Positions 42,615 to 50,099 of a stretch of 64,000 nt of DNA are shown here, piece after piece. Within the stretch, counting starts at the first letter, position 1. Every line of letters begins with the position of its first letter. Source of the DNA: Poseidonocella sedimentorum (GTDB taxonomy: Bacteria; Pseudomonadota; Alphaproteobacteria; Rhodobacterales; Rhodobacteraceae); contig NZ_FOYI01000002.1 in assembly GCF_900116005.1 (NCBI RefSeq), positions 1 to 64,000 on the forward strand, given 5' to 3'. The notes beneath the pieces were generated by a model. It searched no databases, was not told the origin of the DNA, and saw only the letters and a list, made by a program, of their open reading frames with translations. A program made the position numbers and the translations under genes.

Positions 42615-43382
42615 ATGGATATCCTCGCCGATCTTCTCAGCCCCCTCGCCCTGCTCATCGCGCTTGGGGTCGCGCTCTTCGCGGGTGTGATCAAGGGGCT
42701 GGTCGGCTTCGCGATGCCTATGATCATGATTTCTGGGCTTTCTAGTGTAATGGCGCCTGAGCTTGCCCTTGCCGCACTGATCGGCCCGACCCTGGTGACG
42801 AACCTGCTGCAGGCCTTCGGCGAGGGCTGGCGCGCCTTCGTCCAGACGGCAAAACGCTTCCGCATTTTCCTGCTGATGGGCCTCGTCATGCTCCTCCTCG
42901 CGGCCCAGCTTGTGAGCCTTCTGCCCCAGAACCTGCTGCTGCTCTTCATCGCCGTTCCGATCATTCTCTTCGCCGCGCTGCAGCTTGCGGGCGTTCCGCT
43001 CGTCTTGCGCCGCGCGACGCCGACGATCGAGGCCATCGTCGGCGCCTTCGCCGGGTTCATCGGTGGCCTGTCGGGCGTCTGGGGCCCGCCGACCGTGGCC
43101 TATCTCTCCGCGCTCAACACCGAAAAGCGCGAACACATCCGGACCCAGGGCGTCATCTACGGGCTCGGCGCCATCGCCCTCGTCTTTGCCCACATCGGCT
43201 CCGGCGTGCTCACCGCGAAAACCGCGCCGCTCTCGATCGTCATGATCCTCCCGGCGCTGGTCGGCATGTATGTGGGCCGCAAGCTGCAGGATCGAATCGA
43301 TCAGGACACATTCCGCCGCGCGACCCTGCTGGTCCTGCTCATCGCAGGGATGAACCTCTTGCGCCGGGGCCTCTTCGCCTGA
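42615..43382 (+). CDS. TSUP (TauE/SafE) family permease
   Basis: A 255-residue membrane protein with about seven helices in two related halves, including FAGVIKGLVGFAMPMIMISG in the first and GAFAGFIGGLSGVWGPPTVAY in the second, the TauE/SafE signatures. Members export sulfite, sulfoacetate or other organosulfur anions. Sulfite export would suit an organism that desulfonates organosulfonates, but the gene is 30 kb from the monooxygenase operon. Divergent from mcd. Confidence 0.85.
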   Translation: MDILADLLSPLALLIALGVALFAGVIKGLVGFAMPMIMISGLSSVMAPELALAALIGPTLVTNLLQAFGEGWRAFVQTAKRFRIFLLMGLVMLLLAAQLVSLLPQNLLLLFIAVPIILFAALQLAGVPLVLRRATPTIEAIVGAFAGFIGGLSGVWGPPTVAYLSALNTEKREHIRTQGVIYGLGAIALVFAHIGSGVLTAKTAPLSIVMILPALVGMYVGRKLQDRIDQDTFRRATLLVLLIAGMNLLRRGLFA

Positions 43383-43506
43383 GGCCAGCGCCCGCAAAAT
43401 TTAGACAATTTTAGGTATTCACTCTCCCCTAAGACCTCTGCCCTAACGTCCACTGCTACGTGCCAGGAGGGCGTTGGTGTCCCGCACGAGGTAGGAGATG
43501 AACATC

Positions 43507-44085
43507 ATGAAGATCAAACTTTGCATCGCCGCGCTTGCGGCAGCTGTGACTGTGGCTGGCCATGCGCATGCCAATGACTTCGAGCCCGCACTGCGCGGCT
43601 ACCTTGAGAACGAAATCCGCCAATGGTCGGGCGAGTCGATTCTCGTAAGCGCGATTCAGGCGCAAAACGCCAAGACGTCCGGCCTGAGCGAACCCGAGAT
43701 CCTCGAGCTCGACAACACCTGGCGCAATGAGGTCGGCAACGGCAATTCCGAAATCATCAATCAGGTGCTCAACAACTCCGCGGCGGACTTCCTGCGCGGG
43801 GTCATCGAACAGTCCGGCGGTGTCGTGACCGAGGTGTTCCTGATGGACAGCGTCGGGCTCAATGTCGCCGCATCGGGCACCACGTCCGACTACTGGCAGG
43901 GTGACGAGGCCAAGCATTCCGAAACCTACGATGTCGGCCCCGACGCGGTCCACATCGGCGCCGTCGAATTCGACGAAAGCAGCCAGACGTTCCAGGCTCA
44001 GGTTTCGATCCCGATCAATGATCCGGCCACCAATATGCCAGTCGGCGCGCTGACGGTCGGCCTGAACGCCGAAGCGCTCTTCTGA
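43507..44085 (+). CDS. Secreted Cache/PDC-like sensor protein
   Basis: A 192-residue protein with a signal peptide (KIKLCIAALAAAVTVAGHAHA) and no further membrane segment. The mature part has a helical start (LRGYLENEIRQWSGES) and a PDC-like sheet (GVVTEVFLMDSVGLNVAAS, DYWQGDEAKHSETYDVG, FQAQVSIPI). This is the extracytoplasmic sensor fold usually built into chemoreceptors and kinases, here as a free periplasmic protein. The start at 43507 is preferred over 43498 because AGGAG is 9 bases upstream. It lies 33 bases before a chemoreceptor gene. Confidence 0.72.
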   Translation: MKIKLCIAALAAAVTVAGHAHANDFEPALRGYLENEIRQWSGESILVSAIQAQNAKTSGLSEPEILELDNTWRNEVGNGNSEIINQVLNNSAADFLRGVIEQSGGVVTEVFLMDSVGLNVAASGTTSDYWQGDEAKHSETYDVGPDAVHIGAVEFDESSQTFQAQVSIPINDPATNMPVGALTVGLNAEALF

Positions 44086-44118
44086 TCGACGCGCACCATT
44101 GAGAGAGAGGCACCGGAT

Positions 44119-46650
44119 ATGAGTACGTCCCAAGCAAAATCATCGGTTTTCAAGTCCGTATTTGTAAAATGCACAGCCCTGATTGCGTTAACGGCTGCGC
44201 TCATAGCTGTGTCTCTTTCCTATCAGGCGAGAAATACTGCCCGTGATGTGGCCCATCTCGGCTCGGAACAGCTCGCCAACAAGGTCGCCGGCCTGCTCGC
44301 CGGGCAGGTGTCCGGCGCCTTCCGGTTCGGCAAGCATGACACCGTTGTGCCCCTGCTGGAAGATACGCTCAAGAAATCGAATGGCAGTTTCACTGCGCTT
44401 CTCGGCGTGGATTCCTCGGGTGCGGTGGTCGCCAGCGCGGGCGCGATCGACACGCCCGCGGCACAGGAAGCCGCCGCCCTCGCTCAGGCTGCCGTGGCCG
44501 CAGGCGAGCGCCAAAGCAGTGCTGACCGTCAGACCGTGGCCTATCCGGTGAAAGTCGGGGACGGCGACGCCCTCGGCGCGGTCGCGATCGTGGCCACCAC
44601 AGAGCCGATGCTCACCATTATTGCCGGGGATCTTCAGCGCTCCGGCATCATCGCGGCGATCATCCTGACTGCGGCCCTCGTCGGATCGGCGGTTCTGCTG
44701 CGGATCATGATTTCCAAGCCTCTCACCCGTGTCGGTGCCGCAATGCACTCAGTCGGGGAGGGCGATCTTGGAACGGAGGTTCCGCTCACCGGCCGCGGGG
44801 ATGAAATCGGGGGCATTGCGCGCCAGCTTGACGCCTTCCGGCTTGATCTTCAGGCCGCTGAAGCCGCAAGCGCGGATGCGATCCGCAAGGGCGCCGGCTT
44901 CCAGAATTCTTCCGCCGCGATGGTCATGCTCGACACCGAAGGCACGGTCGAAGCCTCGAACCCCGCCGCTGCGGCCCTTTTGGGAGAAAAGCTCGGCCTT
45001 CTGGCCGATGCCAATGCCCTTGTCGGCATGAAATTCGCCTCGCTCAGTTCCTCCTTCGACGGCGTGATCAATGCAGCGTCCGGGCAGGAACACTCTCGCT
45101 CCGAGGTGGTCGAAAACGGCGTCAGCCTCGCGACCGAGATCAATACCGTGCGGACGCCCGAGGGCGAAATTGCGGGCATGGTCATCGAAATCGCCGACAT
45201 CACCGAGGCCCGGATCAACGCATCGATCTTCGAAGCCATGGACGCCGAAAACGTCCGCGCGGCCTTTGACGAGACCGGCGCTTTCATTGAAAGCAACAGC
45301 AACTACGCCGATGTCATGGGCAGCCGCTCCAACTCCGGCCTCAGCGACATCGCGAGCTTCGAAGGCGCCTCCGGGGCGGACGTCATGTCGCGGCTCGGAT
45401 CCGGCGAATCGCTCTTCGGTCGCTTTGAATTCGCAGGCGGTGCTGGCGAGTCGAAGATCATCGACGGCGCGCTTTGCGCGGTGAAAGATGCCTCGGGCAA
45501 GGTCTTCCGCATCGTGGCCACCGGCCGTGACGTGACCGCAGCCACCCGCGCGCTCGACGCGTCCAACGCCCGCGCCGAGAAGATGCAAAGCGAGCAGGCC
45601 ACCGCCGTGAGCGGGATCCGCAAGGGGCTCGAAAACCTTTCCCGCGGTGACTTCACGGTGCGGATCGACGAGCCCTTCGCGCCGGACTACGAAACCCTGC
45701 GCTCAGACTTCAACGAAGCCATTTCGCTCATCGAAAACACCGTGATCTCGATCAATGAGCGCGCGGAAAACATCAACGGCGAGATTTCCAGCATCTCGGA
45801 AAGTTCCACGAACCTCTCCGAGCGCACCGAGAAACAGGCCTCGACGCTGGCCGAATCCGTCGCGGCGATCACCCAGATCTCCGCTGCGGTAACAACCGCC
45901 GCCGATGGGGCGCGCGAAGCCGAACGGCTCGTCGCGAGCGCCCGGTCGGATGCGGAAAACTCCGAGCAGGTCGTGGAGCAAGCCATCGACGCCGTGGGCA
46001 AGATCGAAGCCTCGTCGCAACGCATCTCCCAGATCGTCAGCGTGATCGACGACATCGCCTTCCAGACCAACCTCCTGGCCCTCAACGCCGGGGTCGAGGC
46101 GGCGCGGGCCGGTGACAGTGGCCGCGGCTTCGCGGTGGTCGCATCGGAGGTGCGCGAGCTTGCGCAACGGTCATCCAAGGCGGCGAAAGAGATTTCGGAC
46201 GTGATCCAGAAATCCCGCGTCGACGTTGAGAATGGCGTCCAACTCGTCCGCCGCGCCGGTGATGCGCTGAACGAAATCGCGGGTTCGGTATCGCAGATTT
46301 CCGATCATGTGGGTGGCATCGCGACCAGTAGCAACGAGCAATCCGAGGGCTTGTCGCAGATCAGCGAAGCGATGAACCAGCTCGACTCGGTGACGCAGCA
46401 CAACGTGGGCACCTTCGAGGAAACCGCCGCTGCGATCTCGGTGCTGTCGAACGAGACAACCGAGCTGAAACAGGCACTTGGCGGCTTCACGGTGAACTGG
46501 ACAAGCCCCACGAGCACGCCCGTCGCCGCGGTCTCTGCCCATGTGCCCCACGCGGTCTCGCATACGGCCCCTGTCAAACAGGTGGCGAATGGCGCCCCGG
46601 TGCAAGAGTTCCACATGAACGACAGCGAAGAGGCCTGGGCCGACTTCTAG
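44119..46650 (+). CDS. Methyl-accepting chemotaxis protein
   Basis: An 843-residue receptor. A first membrane helix at about 16-38 is followed by a periplasmic region of about 135 residues and a second helix at about 175-197. A HAMP domain ([19 protein letters not shown]) leads into PAS-like segments ([19 protein letters not shown] near 265) and a second HAMP-like unit near 500. The signalling hairpin tip is [20 protein letters not shown] with [16 protein letters not shown]. The protein ends AWADF, matching the x-W-x-x-F pentapeptide tail that binds CheR/CheB. Its partner may be the secreted Cache-like protein encoded just upstream. Confidence 0.92.
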   Translation: MSTSQAKSSVFKSVFVKCTALIALTAALIAVSLSYQARNTARDVAHLGSEQLANKVAGLLAGQVSGAFRFGKHDTVVPLLEDTLKKSNGSFTALLGVDSSGAVVASAGAIDTPAAQEAAALAQAAVAAGERQSSADRQTVAYPVKVGDGDALGAVAIVATTEPMLTIIAGDLQRSGIIAAIILTAALVGSAVLLRIMISKPLTRVGAAMHSVGEGDLGTEVPLTGRGDEIGGIARQLDAFRLDLQAAEAASADAIRKGAGFQNSSAAMVMLDTEGTVEASNPAAAALLGEKLGLLADANALVGMKFASLSSSFDGVINAASGQEHSRSEVVENGVSLATEINTVRTPEGEIAGMVIEIADITEARINASIFEAMDAENVRAAFDETGAFIESNSNYADVMGSRSNSGLSDIASFEGASGADVMSRLGSGESLFGRFEFAGGAGESKIIDGALCAVKDASGKVFRIVATGRDVTAATRALDASNARAEKMQSEQATAVSGIRKGLENLSRGDFTVRIDEPFAPDYETLRSDFNEAISLIENTVISINERAENINGEISSISESSTNLSERTEKQASTLAESVAAITQISAAVTTAADGAREAERLVASARSDAENSEQVVEQAIDAVGKIEASSQRISQIVSVIDDIAFQTNLLALNAGVEAARAGDSGRGFAVVASEVRELAQRSSKAAKEISDVIQKSRVDVENGVQLVRRAGDALNEIAGSVSQISDHVGGIATSSNEQSEGLSQISEAMNQLDSVTQHNVGTFEETAAAISVLSNETTELKQALGGFTVNWTSPTSTPVAAVSAHVPHAVSHTAPVKQVANGAPVQEFHMNDSEEAWADF

Positions 46651-46674
46651 GCCCGAGCCCAGCTAAACCGCGCG

Positions 46675-46700
46675 CAAGCCAGCCCGTTCGGGCTGGCTTG
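46675..46700. terminator. Hairpin terminator between the chemoreceptor and formate dehydrogenase operons
   Basis: CAAGCCAGCCC-GTTC-GGGCTGGCTTG is a perfect 11-bp stem with a tetraloop, 24 bases after the receptor stop and followed by TTCGCTT. It lies between convergent transcripts and could serve both. Confidence 0.7.
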
Positions 46701-46733
46701 TTCGCTTCACGCTGGCGTTTTTGCGTATCGCGC

Positions 46734-46868
46734 CTAGCCCTCGTCGCCGAGCCGCACCGCGTCGCTGCTGCCCTGTTCGGCGCTGCTGAAGCCAATTTCA
46801 TGCAGGCCCAATCCGGCGATCACGCCAATCACGGCAATGGCAACGAAGGCCCCCAACATTGCTTTCAT
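46734..46868 (-). CDS. 44-residue membrane protein at the end of the formate dehydrogenase operon
   Basis: ATG at 46868 encodes MKAMLGAFVAIAVIGVIAGL, a single hydrophobic helix, then a short polar tail ending RLGDEG. AGGAG lies 7 bases upstream, inside the end of the WD40-cytochrome gene, whose stop is 1 base before the ATG. Translation is therefore probably coupled. Its position as last gene of the operon suggests a small subunit or assembly partner of the membrane complex. No family is recognised. Confidence 0.65.
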   Translation of the reverse strand: MKAMLGAFVAIAVIGVIAGLGLHEIGFSSAEQGSSDAVRLGDEG

Positions 46869-46869
46869 C

Positions 46870-48162
46870 TCAGTTCTCCTCTGGCCGCGTGGCGCGTTTG
46901 AGATAGTCGATCAGGTCAGCACGATCCGACCGTTCGACGATCCTTTGCATCGGCATCTTCGACCCTGGAATATAGTGTTCCGGACCGAGATCGAACAGCC
47001 CGTCGATGGTCTCTTCCGACCAGATGATGCCGGAGTCCAGCAACGTCTGGGAGTAGGTATAGCCCGGCACACTCGCGGCCGGACGCCCGAAAAGCGCATG
47101 CAGCGACGGCCCCGCGCGGCGGGAGGGGCCGGGCGTCACCTCATGGCAGATCGAGCATTTGCGCATGAACTGCCGCTCGCCGTTTCCCATGCTGTCCGGA
47201 TCGCGCAGGAAGGACTGTTCCTCGGGGGCGTCCGGTTCGAACGCGTCGAGCCCGGTCAGCGGCCAGGAATAGATGACATCCTCGATCCCCGCTGCGAGCA
47301 GGGCCTCGCCCCCCTCCGCCCAACCGAGAGCCCAGATCGGGCCGCGGAGGGCCGCGCGGAAGTCGTGAACAACGCGCCAGGTGGCGGTGTCGAGAACCAT
47401 GATGAAACCGTCCCCGTCGCCCACTGCAAGACGGGTCTCATCCGGGTTCAGCGCCATCGCGAGGATCGGGCGTCGGTCGAGCGTCATGTCCGCAAGGACG
47501 GCCCCGGAGACCGGATCGATCACCTTGGTCACCCCGTCGACCGCGCCGAAGGCGAGCCAGTTGCCGGAGACCGGCAGCGCGAGCGTGTTGATCCCGAAGC
47601 CGTTACTCAGGATCACCCGCGCGTCGCCGGTCGCGAGGGACCAGTGGCGCAGCGTGCCATCCGCCGAGACCGAGTAGAGCCCCGCGCCGTCCGGCGTGAA
47701 GGCCACGTCGTTCACTGCGCCGTCGTGGTCCTCAAGGTACCCCTGCAACACGCCGCCTCTGGTCCAGAGCCCGATCCGCCCATCCCAGCTTGCCGAGGCG
47801 ATCCGCGCGCCGCTCGGGGAAACCGCGACCGAAGCAACCTTGCCCGCGTGGCCATCCATTCGAAGCGGCCGGTCCGATCCGAGATCCCAGAGTCGCAGGG
47901 AAAAGTCGTCTCCGCCGGTGACGAGGCGGCGCTCATCGATCCAGGCCGCGCTCATGACTGCAGCGTCGTGCGCCTCCAGCCAACGGGGCACGCCCCCCTG
48001 CCAGAGGCCAACCGAATTGTCGAAACTCGCACTCGCGATCTGGTCGGAGGGGCCGTGCACGGCGATGTCCATGATCGGGCCGCCATGGCCCTTGAGCGTC
48101 TGAAAGCCCTCCGCCGCCAAGGGGCCGGCGACGACGCAGAAGAGCAGCGCCGCGCGGATCAT
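46870..48162 (-). CDS. WD40-repeat / cytochrome c fusion protein
   Basis: A 430-residue exported protein. The signal peptide is MIRAALLFCVVAGPLAAE. Residues 22-305 form a WD40-type beta-propeller with repeat ends such as NSVGLWQGG, FSLRLWDLGS, GRIGLWTRGG and GTLRHWSLATG. Residues 325-430 form a class I cytochrome c with CSICH at 336-340 and an axial Met in SKMPMQRI (M403). It starts by a 4-base overlap (ATGA) with the cytochrome b subunit gene of formate dehydrogenase. It could carry electrons from the complex or scaffold it in the periplasm; this is inference. Confidence 0.85.
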   Translation of the reverse strand: MIRAALLFCVVAGPLAAEGFQTLKGHGGPIMDIAVHGPSDQIASASFDNSVGLWQGGVPRWLEAHDAAVMSAAWIDERRLVTGGDDFSLRLWDLGSDRPLRMDGHAGKVASVAVSPSGARIASASWDGRIGLWTRGGVLQGYLEDHDGAVNDVAFTPDGAGLYSVSADGTLRHWSLATGDARVILSNGFGINTLALPVSGNWLAFGAVDGVTKVIDPVSGAVLADMTLDRRPILAMALNPDETRLAVGDGDGFIMVLDTATWRVVHDFRAALRGPIWALGWAEGGEALLAAGIEDVIYSWPLTGLDAFEPDAPEEQSFLRDPDSMGNGERQFMRKCSICHEVTPGPSRRAGPSLHALFGRPAASVPGYTYSQTLLDSGIIWSEETIDGLFDLGPEHYIPGSKMPMQRIVERSDRADLIDYLKRATRPEEN

Positions 48163-49376
48163 TCGGCGGGTGTGGCGGCCCTTTCGCCCGTCGCCGCTTC
48201 GGTTTGCTTGACCTCTTCGAGCCACAAGCTGTGGTGTTCGCGCGCCCATTGTTCCTCGACCTCGCCACTGCCCATCGCGTCGAAGGCCCCCTCCATGCCG
48301 AGGGTCCCGATGTAGATATGCGCGATGATGATCGCCATGAGGACAAAGCCGACGATCGCATGCCAAAGTTGGGACAGCTGCATTTCCTGATGCGGCGCGA
48401 GAACGGTCGGCAACGGGTCCATCCCGAAGAGCGCGGGCAGCCCGAAGGCGTTGGCCTTTTCGAAGGTCGCCGCGAACATGGGAAACTCGAACGGGAAGAG
48501 CAGCGAGAGGCCGGAGACGGAAATCGAGGCGCCGAAGAGAATTACGGACCAGAAGATGATCTTTTGACCGAAGTTGAATTTCTTGGCCGGCGGATGACCG
48601 TGGCCGATGAAACCGCCGCCCTGGCGGATCCAGGCGAGGTCCGTCCTGTTGGGGATATTGTGGATCACCCAGAGGATGAAAATCGACAGCAGCGCGACCA
48701 TGAAGGCCCAGGAGACGTTGTTGTGGATCCACTTGCTGGCGATGGCGAGCGTCGAAAACGCCTCATGGCCGAAGAGCGGGATGAGGACCTTGCGGCCAAA
48801 GAGCGAGAGCAGCCCGGTCAGGGCGAGCAGGATGAAGGAACCGGCGAGCACCCAGTGGGAGAACCGCTCGAAGGCGCCGAAACGCTTGACCGTCCGGCCG
48901 GTTTTTTCGCCCTCGATGCGAATGCGCCCGCGAATGAGGTAGAAGACCGCGAGCAGGACGATCGTCCCGCCGAGGAGGAGCGCGCCGTATCGTGCGAGCG
49001 GCCCCTCGCGGAACTGGAGCCAGGCCATGCCGCCGTCCTGAATGAGCACATCGGCAGCGGGCCCGCGCGCCTGGGTGGTGATGTCGAGGGCGTTGTAACG
49101 CATGCCGCGCCAGAGATCGGCGTCGGATTGGCCCCCGAGCGTACCGAGGCCGGGAGCATAGTCGGAGGGTGGCGCGTCTTCGTCGCCGAATTCGCGGCGA
49201 TAGCTGTCATCCACTTCGAGCCCTTCCTGCCGCCGCAGGATGTCCTCCAACGTCGTGGCTCCGCCGGTGTCTGTCCGGTCGATCGGGGGCAGGTCGGCGT
49301 CTTGCGCGGCAAGGCCCGTCGCGAGGGGCGCTGCGAACAGGACGGTGAGCATCAGGGCGAGGACATGGCGGATCAT
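48159..49376 (-). CDS. fdhC: Formate dehydrogenase cytochrome b556 (gamma) subunit
   Basis: A 405-residue protein with a cleavable signal peptide (ending GLAAQ), a periplasmic region of about 110 residues, and four to five membrane helices. Haem ligands are expected at the histidines in RFSHWVLAG, KWIHNNVSW and LWHAIVGFVLMAIIIAHIYIG. This is the FdnI/FdoI-like quinone-reducing subunit, longer at the N-terminus than the enteric type. It overlaps the WD40-cytochrome gene. Confidence 0.9.
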   Translation of the reverse strand: MIRHVLALMLTVLFAAPLATGLAAQDADLPPIDRTDTGGATTLEDILRRQEGLEVDDSYRREFGDEDAPPSDYAPGLGTLGGQSDADLWRGMRYNALDITTQARGPAADVLIQDGGMAWLQFREGPLARYGALLLGGTIVLLAVFYLIRGRIRIEGEKTGRTVKRFGAFERFSHWVLAGSFILLALTGLLSLFGRKVLIPLFGHEAFSTLAIASKWIHNNVSWAFMVALLSIFILWVIHNIPNRTDLAWIRQGGGFIGHGHPPAKKFNFGQKIIFWSVILFGASISVSGLSLLFPFEFPMFAATFEKANAFGLPALFGMDPLPTVLAPHQEMQLSQLWHAIVGFVLMAIIIAHIYIGTLGMEGAFDAMGSGEVEEQWAREHHSLWLEEVKQTEAATGERAATPAE

Positions 49377-49491
49377 GACGTTCTCCGGGGGAAGGTCAAA
49401 GGGGTCGGGTCGATGGCGTATGGCGACGACCGGTCCGGGCGGGATCGGGGCGACAGAGGTGCCGCCCCGGTCTCTTCAAGGGTCGCGGCGG

Positions 49492-50085
49492 TCAGCCGCC
49501 CTTCTGGTCATAGGCGGTGCCCCAGCCCCAGGCGCCGGAGCCGAAGCCGCGGGCGACAACGCGTTCGCGGTAGATCGCCGAGACGACATCGCCGTCGCCG
49601 GCGAGCAGCGCTTTGGTGGAGCACATCTCGGCGCAGATCGGCAGCTTGCCTTCCGCGATCCGGTTGCGGCCGTATTTGGCGAACTCCGCCGAAGAGTGGT
49701 TCTCCTCGGGGCCGCCGGCGCAGAAGGTGCATTTGTCCATCTTGCCGCGTGAGCCGAAGTTGCCCGCTTGCGGATACTGCGGCGCGCCGAAGGGGCAGGC
49801 GTAGAAGCAGTAGCCGCAACCGATGCAGAGGTCCTTCGAGTGAAGCACCACGCCGTCGGCGGTCTGGTAGAAACAGTCCACCGGGCAGACCGCCATACAA
49901 GGCGCGTCGGAGCAGTGCATGCAGGCGACCGAGATCGACCGCTCGCCGGGCTTGCCATCCTCGATGGTTACCACCCGGCGCCGGTTGATGCCCCAAGGCA
50001 CCTCGTGCTCGTTTTTACAGGCCGTCACGCAGGCATTGCATTCGATGCAGCGTTCGGCGTCGCAGAGAAATTTAGCTCGTGCCAT
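49492..50085 (-). CDS. fdhB: Formate dehydrogenase iron-sulfur (beta) subunit
   Basis: A 197-residue ferredoxin-like electron-transfer subunit with four cysteine sets: CIECNACVTACKNE, CMHCSDAPCMAVCPVDC, CIGCGYCFYACPFG and the later CTFC/EMC. It passes electrons from the catalytic subunit to cytochrome b. It lacks the C-terminal membrane helix of the longer FdnH proteins. AGGAGG precedes the ATG. Confidence 0.92.
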   Translation of the reverse strand: MARAKFLCDAERCIECNACVTACKNEHEVPWGINRRRVVTIEDGKPGERSISVACMHCSDAPCMAVCPVDCFYQTADGVVLHSKDLCIGCGYCFYACPFGAPQYPQAGNFGSRGKMDKCTFCAGGPEENHSSAEFAKYGRNRIAEGKLPICAEMCSTKALLAGDGDVVSAIYRERVVARGFGSGAWGWGTAYDQKGG

Positions 50086-50099
50086 GTTCTATCTCCTCC

